From a virus: a stretch of DNA of 64,000 nucleotides. Below the pieces are notes generated by a model. It saw only the letters and a program-made list of their open reading frames with translations. It ran no database searches and was not told the DNA's origin. A program made the position numbers and the translations under genes. The stretch spans positions 16,257 through 80,256 of IMG/VR virus record IMGVR_UViG_3300032116_015796; one strand, written 5' to 3'. This document shows, in pieces, positions 60,542-64,000 of the stretch. Every line of letters starts with the position of its first letter. The first letter of the stretch is position 1.

Positions 60542-61239
60542 AGTTTCATAATACCTTTAATTCTCTCAATTTCAGTTATTACTTTTTTATTAGTTTCTAC
60601 CGATTCTTTTTGAGTTAATTTATTGATTTTATCTTGCATTTGTTGTTTTAATGGTTCTAATCCAGATAAAAATGGTGACATAAACCCATAAGCTCTTTTA
60701 ACATCTTCATCAGAAGATGGAACGGCAGAATTTGATGGGGTTGTTGAACCTGTTATTGCAACAGTACTTGCGGTTGTTGTTGTTTGAGTTGTACTTTGAG
60801 TATTTTTAGAACTTCCTTCAGGGTCACCTTCTCTATATGAAATGTGAAAATGTCCTCCTGTTGCCATCGAAGTTGGGTTTGTATATTCATCAATATAATT
60901 AAACCCATTGTATCTAGATTTATATTGATTCAAAAGTTGTTTAAATGATGAATGACAATTTTGAGGTAACACCACGTCAACCGCCTCTCCTTTAGTGTGT
61001 CTACTTGTGTATTTTGTAATACCTTTATGGAAAGCGTCATTACCTGATGTGAAAGTTAATTTACAAACTTTATTTTGGTCTATTTGGGTCCATTCTTTTA
61101 CAAAAGAATCCATTATATTTAAAAAATCAGGCTGAATATCTCCTCCCGATGTTAATTCAGAACCTTTTTCACTATGACCAAGAGATTTGAAACTGTCTCT
61201 AAATTGGTCTGCAGTTATTTCATGGATATATTTTTTCAT
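60538..61239 (-). CDS. M15-like D-Ala-D-Ala peptidase (peptidoglycan hydrolase)
   Basis: 233 residues. LTFTSGNDAFHKGITKYTSR, HTKGEAVDVVLPQN (H-x6-D zinc ligands) and GGHFHISYREGD (second His pair) follow the M15 order. Residues ~155-190 are a Ser/Thr-rich linker, and the end KKVITEIERIKGIMKL is a helical tail similar to that of the next gene. It overlaps the LytM-like gene by 4 nt. It could be the endolysin or a virion lysin; the tail favours virion association. Confidence 0.8.
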   Translation of the reverse strand: MKKYIHEITADQFRDSFKSLGHSEKGSELTSGGDIQPDFLNIMDSFVKEWTQIDQNKVCKLTFTSGNDAFHKGITKYTSRHTKGEAVDVVLPQNCHSSFKQLLNQYKSRYNGFNYIDEYTNPTSMATGGHFHISYREGDPEGSSKNTQSTTQTTTTASTVAITGSTTPSNSAVPSSDEDVKRAYGFMSPFLSGLEPLKQQMQDKINKLTQKESVETNKKVITEIERIKGIMKL

Positions 61240-61245
61240 TTTTTT

Positions 61246-61863
61246 TTATTCTCCTGATAAATGTGTCATTAGTACTCCACCTAAAGAAGATGCGTGAACC
61301 ATTAAATGATTTATTGATTCCATATCTAATTTTGTTTTTCTTTTGGTGAAGTCTAAACCTAAAGTACCAATATACTTTTCATCAATTGTTTTGATTGCAA
61401 ATAAATAACCTGACTTACATCCTGTGTCTTCAGCAACATATTTTAAACCATAAGTCGCAATAGTTTCATCCTTATAGTCAGGTATCTCAATAACATCATT
61501 ATCTAACAATTGATTAATTGATTTACTAAATAAATTAACAGGAATGTTTTGAAAATTTGTTTGTATTGAATTGGTATTAGCACCTACTGTTTCATATATA
61601 ACACTGAATTTCGCCATTGACCTTCCCGTTGGATAAAAATGACCTCCATTATGGAATTGAGTTACCCAAACTCTATCAGCATTAAATTCTTCTCTAATGT
61701 GTTCAATCTTAGATGTTACCAATTCACTAACTCTAAGAGTTTCTTTAACCATGTCAGGTTTTTTCTTATTTTTTTCTAATCTGTTTTTAACATACAATAG
61801 AATAACAGGACCTAAAATACCTGTAATAAACGCCACTATAACTTCCGTCGACATCAAATCCAT
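61246..61863 (-). CDS. Membrane-anchored GAF-like protein
   Basis: 205 residues. One N-terminal membrane segment (VIVAFITGILGPVILLYVK, about 8-26), a helical connector (LRVSELVTSKIEHIREEFNA), then a GAF-like domain: VWVTQFHNGGHFYPTGRSMA, KFSVIYETVGANTNS, GYLFAIKTIDEKYIGTLGLD. The architecture is seen in large phages but its role is unknown. It is first in the operon with the M15 peptidase and might act in lysis timing. Confidence 0.7.
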   Translation of the reverse strand: MDLMSTEVIVAFITGILGPVILLYVKNRLEKNKKKPDMVKETLRVSELVTSKIEHIREEFNADRVWVTQFHNGGHFYPTGRSMAKFSVIYETVGANTNSIQTNFQNIPVNLFSKSINQLLDNDVIEIPDYKDETIATYGLKYVAEDTGCKSGYLFAIKTIDEKYIGTLGLDFTKRKTKLDMESINHLMVHASSLGGVLMTHLSGE

Positions 61864-61903
61864 TTTAAATCAAATTTATTTTAATAATAAATAGATTAAA
61901 AAC

Positions 61904-61933
61904 AAAAAAAGTGTGACAAATGGTCACACTTTT
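61904..61933 (-). terminator. Intrinsic terminator
   Basis: Minus strand AAAAGTGTGAC, CATTT loop, GTCACACTTTTTTT. It ends the Rnl1-like ligase gene. Confidence 0.9.
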
Positions 61934-62990
61934 AAAGTTTTCTAAATTCAGGTTTTAACATTTTCCATATTATTTGGTCATATGGTTTTCTATCCCACAT
62001 TGCAAACATTACAGGTCTATAAGGCGGATGACAATTTTTCATCACATGTTCAGCAAACTGTTTTTTTGTAGGCTCAACTTCTATGTCATTATATTTCCCA
62101 TATCGGAAATAATCATGAGATTTACCACAATATTCTGAAACTTGATAAAAAGCATATCTTAAACTCTTCTCATACTCTTTTATTTTTTTATAGAACTCGT
62201 CAGGAACATCTTTTAATAAATTTTCCATTTTTCCGCCAGTACTCAAAACCTCCCAAACTGAAGTTGTAGATAGATTAGTCATTATTTTATGGAGACGTAG
62301 ATATTCTTCACCTTTTATTTTCATTCGGTCTCCATTAGAAAATTTGACGACATAACCTTCTTTATTATCAGGTATTGCTTGTTTCAAATATTGATAGTCT
62401 TTGAATTTATCAAACCGTTGTACAACTTTAAATCCTAAGTTGGATATTAAATTTTTAAACCTTATATCCTCACCCTCGTCGTATAAGTTTACTTCATAAC
62501 CTGTTTTAGTTTCTATCATACCCAATAGAACCAAATCCTCAAAATCGTATTGACAAACTATTCTGTTTTCTTGATATATTATCTCAAACAGATAAGTGTA
62601 GTTTTTATGTAAACTATCATACTTATAACTTTTTAACATATCAGAACCTTTTATTGATTGGTCTGAAGTAAATGACCCTCTTGTTGCAAATACCCACTCA
62701 CCACCATAATAAAAAAGTATCCCCAAAGAACCATCCATTTTTTCAAAAACTTCAAATTCATCAGTAGAAGTATGTTTTTTTTCTTCTAAATTAAAGAATT
62801 TTTTAAATGGTCGAGCAACCACATTACCTTTGTCATCAGTTACTAAACCTCTAGCTTGTAATGTTATTTCATCCCACAATCCTTCGTATTGAACTTTTTC
62901 AGAATAATTCCATATAGTCAAAGGAAGAGTTGGGTGTACTTGTTTGTACACCAACCCTTCATTATGATATTTTTCTAAAACTTCTAACAT
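61932..62990 (-). CDS. RNA ligase, T4 Rnl1-like
   Basis: About 352 residues from ATG 62990; the in-frame TTG at 63005 lies inside the promoter. LQARGLVTDDKGNVVARPFK is the conserved upstream block. FEVFEKMDGSLGILFYYGGE contains the nucleotidyl Lys (K-M-D-G-S). IIYQENRIVCQYD, KEGYVVKFSNGDRMKIKGEE (motifs IV and V) follow. It seals RNA 5'-phosphate and 3'-OH ends and typically repairs tRNAs cut by host anticodon nucleases. A host-type promoter lies just before it. Confidence 0.9.
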   Translation of the reverse strand: MLEVLEKYHNEGLVYKQVHPTLPLTIWNYSEKVQYEGLWDEITLQARGLVTDDKGNVVARPFKKFFNLEEKKHTSTDEFEVFEKMDGSLGILFYYGGEWVFATRGSFTSDQSIKGSDMLKSYKYDSLHKNYTYLFEIIYQENRIVCQYDFEDLVLLGMIETKTGYEVNLYDEGEDIRFKNLISNLGFKVVQRFDKFKDYQYLKQAIPDNKEGYVVKFSNGDRMKIKGEEYLRLHKIMTNLSTTSVWEVLSTGGKMENLLKDVPDEFYKKIKEYEKSLRYAFYQVSEYCGKSHDYFRYGKYNDIEVEPTKKQFAEHVMKNCHPPYRPVMFAMWDRKPYDQIIWKMLKPEFRKL

Positions 62991-62994
62991 GTTG

Positions 62995-63020
62995 CAAATA
63001 TACAACTATTTTTCGTTCAA
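62995..63020 (-). promoter_or_regulatory. Host-type -7 element, near-leaderless
   Basis: Minus strand TATATTTG (63002-62995) lies 4 nt before the ATG at 62990, so the transcript would start at the start codon. A TTG about 15 nt upstream is a weak -33; the spacing is shorter than at the other promoters. Confidence 0.5.
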
Positions 63021-64000
63021 TAAAAATTTATTACTGATTGCCTTGAAACTAACAGTTCTATCGTAAGACCTAACAACTACACCTTCTCTATCAAAGTTAG
63101 AGTTCAACTCGGATTTATTATCCGCATATTCTAACATACCATCAATAGTTTTAGGTAACAAGAAATCGTAATCCAAAATAGGAACTGTTTTTAATCCCAT
63201 TTTTTGTACCAACTCAACAAACTCTAAGAACGAAATGTTTTCTTGGGTATCGATGTTAAATCCGTTGAAAAATCTAACTGTTTGTCCTTTGATTTTGTAA
63301 GGGTTTCCTTGGATTCCTTCACCAATTAACTCTCCTTGTAAACAAATATTAAATTCAACATTGCTCATCAATTTCTCTAAATTCAATTCACGAGCAACTT
63401 TCCAGAAAGTATTTCCTTCAGTTTCCAATAACTCCAAATTACGAGAACAAACTCCAAACACACCATCTTTTAAGAAAAATGTTGATGAAGAACCATCCAA
63501 TTTTTCAGTTACATAAAACTTATGTTTTGAAGTCACTTGGTATTCTTGATATTCTTTTGCCAAGTTTTGAACTCTTTCTTCATCAGTTTTACGGATGAAA
63601 GACGGGAACAAACCTTTTACCTTACCAGCTAATTCTGCGGGAACTGGTGGTTCGTATTTAACAATACCCAATACTTCAGTAACATCTTGTCCTTCATGGA
63701 ACGCACCAAAAGGTAAAATGTGGATTGGTAAAATCAAACCCTGAGATAATTGACCTCTTAATCTAATTGTCTTTAAACGGAATCCTTCTTGGTCTCCCAT
63801 TTTTTTATATGAACTCTTTCTCAAGAATTCAAATTCTTCCCTGATTGGTAAAAAAGAATCTACCTCACAGTAAACAACCAAGTCACCAACCTTATGGTTA
63901 ACATCTTTTGCAACGACAACTTTCCATCCATCAATTGTTGCTAACTCAATTTTATCCGCACCTTCAATTGGGGATAAATCACTAATTTTTCGTATGCTCG
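63006..64000 (-). CDS. RNA ligase of the DRB0094/Rnl2-related type, 5' end outside window
   Basis: The frame stays open to the window edge on the minus strand: upstream of the TTG at 63881 it reads ISDLSPIEGADKIELATIDG, WKVVVAKDVNHKVGD, the OB-like N-terminal domain of this ligase family, so the gene is partial here. FYVTEKLDGSSSTFFLKDGV has the nucleotidyl Lys (K-L-D-G-S-S). CLQGELIGEG, VRFFNGFNID, REGVVVRS and SFKAISNKFL are motifs III to V. It is adjacent to the Rnl1-like gene, giving two RNA ligases in tandem. Confidence 0.9.
   Translation of the reverse strand, partial: SIRKISDLSPIEGADKIELATIDGWKVVVAKDVNHKVGDLVVYCEVDSFLPIREEFEFLRKSSYKKMGDQEGFRLKTIRLRGQLSQGLILPIHILPFGAFHEGQDVTEVLGIVKYEPPVPAELAGKVKGLFPSFIRKTDEERVQNLAKEYQEYQVTSKHKFYVTEKLDGSSSTFFLKDGVFGVCSRNLELLETEGNTFWKVARELNLEKLMSNVEFNICLQGELIGEGIQGNPYKIKGQTVRFFNGFNIDTQENISFLEFVELVQKMGLKTVPILDYDFLLPKTIDGMLEYADNKSELNSNFDREGVVVRSYDRTVSFKAISNKFLLNEK

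Noticed and set aside
1-64000. Stop-codon reassignment, sometimes seen in phages of Bacteroidetes
   Set aside because: TAA, TAG and TGA all end recognisable genes at natural C-termini; no in-frame stop interrupts conserved domains.

Overview
The window is a fragment of a large, AT-rich, tailed-phage genome (T4-like contractile-tail architecture) that very probably infects a member of the Bacteroidetes, most likely a flavobacterium. The phage identity rests on a recognisable head module on the minus strand: terminase large subunit (42193-43959), portal (39189-41000), T4 gp21-type prohead protease (36957-37679), acidic scaffold (35041-36558) and gp23-type major capsid protein (33125-35002). The host assignment rests on three signs. 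There are promoters of the form TTTG-N20-TAnnTTTG. There is a flavobacterial-type ribosomal protein bS21. Secreted proteins carry type IX secretion (T9SS) C-terminal domains.

Layout. 0-16.5 kb (+) is a nearly gapless operon of glycan genes: GT2 and GT4 glycosyltransferases, two PglD/NeuD-like acyltransferases, a DegT-like protein, a BKACE enzyme, a WbqC-like protein, two methyltransferases and a cytidylyltransferase, with dUTPase, a 3'-5' exonuclease and PhoH interspersed. 16.5-27.5 kb (+) starts with a gp55-like late sigma factor and continues into baseplate and cysteine-rich fibre genes. 27.5-33 kb is mixed: putative virion cargo proteins with cleavable N-terminal tags, a T9SS-secreted protein, an HNH endonuclease and an HNH remnant. 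33-51 kb (-) is the head and packaging module plus cargo proteins, including a four-domain nucleotidyltransferase-M23-PG binding-GH19 protein; bS21 lies inside it on the + strand. 51-55.9 kb holds a ClpC-like AAA+ unfoldase, an M20/PepT-like peptidase, an unknown protein and a tmRNA gene. 55.9-57.6 kb (-) has three secreted proteins, one ending in a T9SS type B domain. 57.7-59.6 kb has almost no protein-coding capacity: a ~1.4 kb structured minus-strand RNA containing a CAU tRNA, a second small RNA with a duplicated promoter/leader, and a 47-codon gene. 59.7-64 kb carries a small lipoprotein, peptidoglycan-related genes (M15 peptidase, degenerate LytM) and two RNA ligases of different families.

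How it fits together. Two promoter classes can be read. Host-type TAnnTTTG promoters precede bS21, tmRNA, the peptidase, an RNA ligase, the noncoding RNAs and probably the glycan operon. A different motif, ATATTTAT-n-A, sits about 20-30 nt before many structural genes and is a good candidate for the promoter read by the phage sigma factor. Many non-capsid proteins start with a short helical tag ending in (L/I)-x-E followed by A or S, the same site type seen at the expected cleavage point of the capsid protein. This suggests a set of packaged, protease-processed cargo. The phage appears to carry its own translation and protein-quality toolkit (bS21, tmRNA with an unusual long tag, tRNA, ClpC, peptidase, RNA ligases) and a large ornate RNA resembling the GOLLD/ROOL class. 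All functional calls are from reading sequence only; no database search was run.
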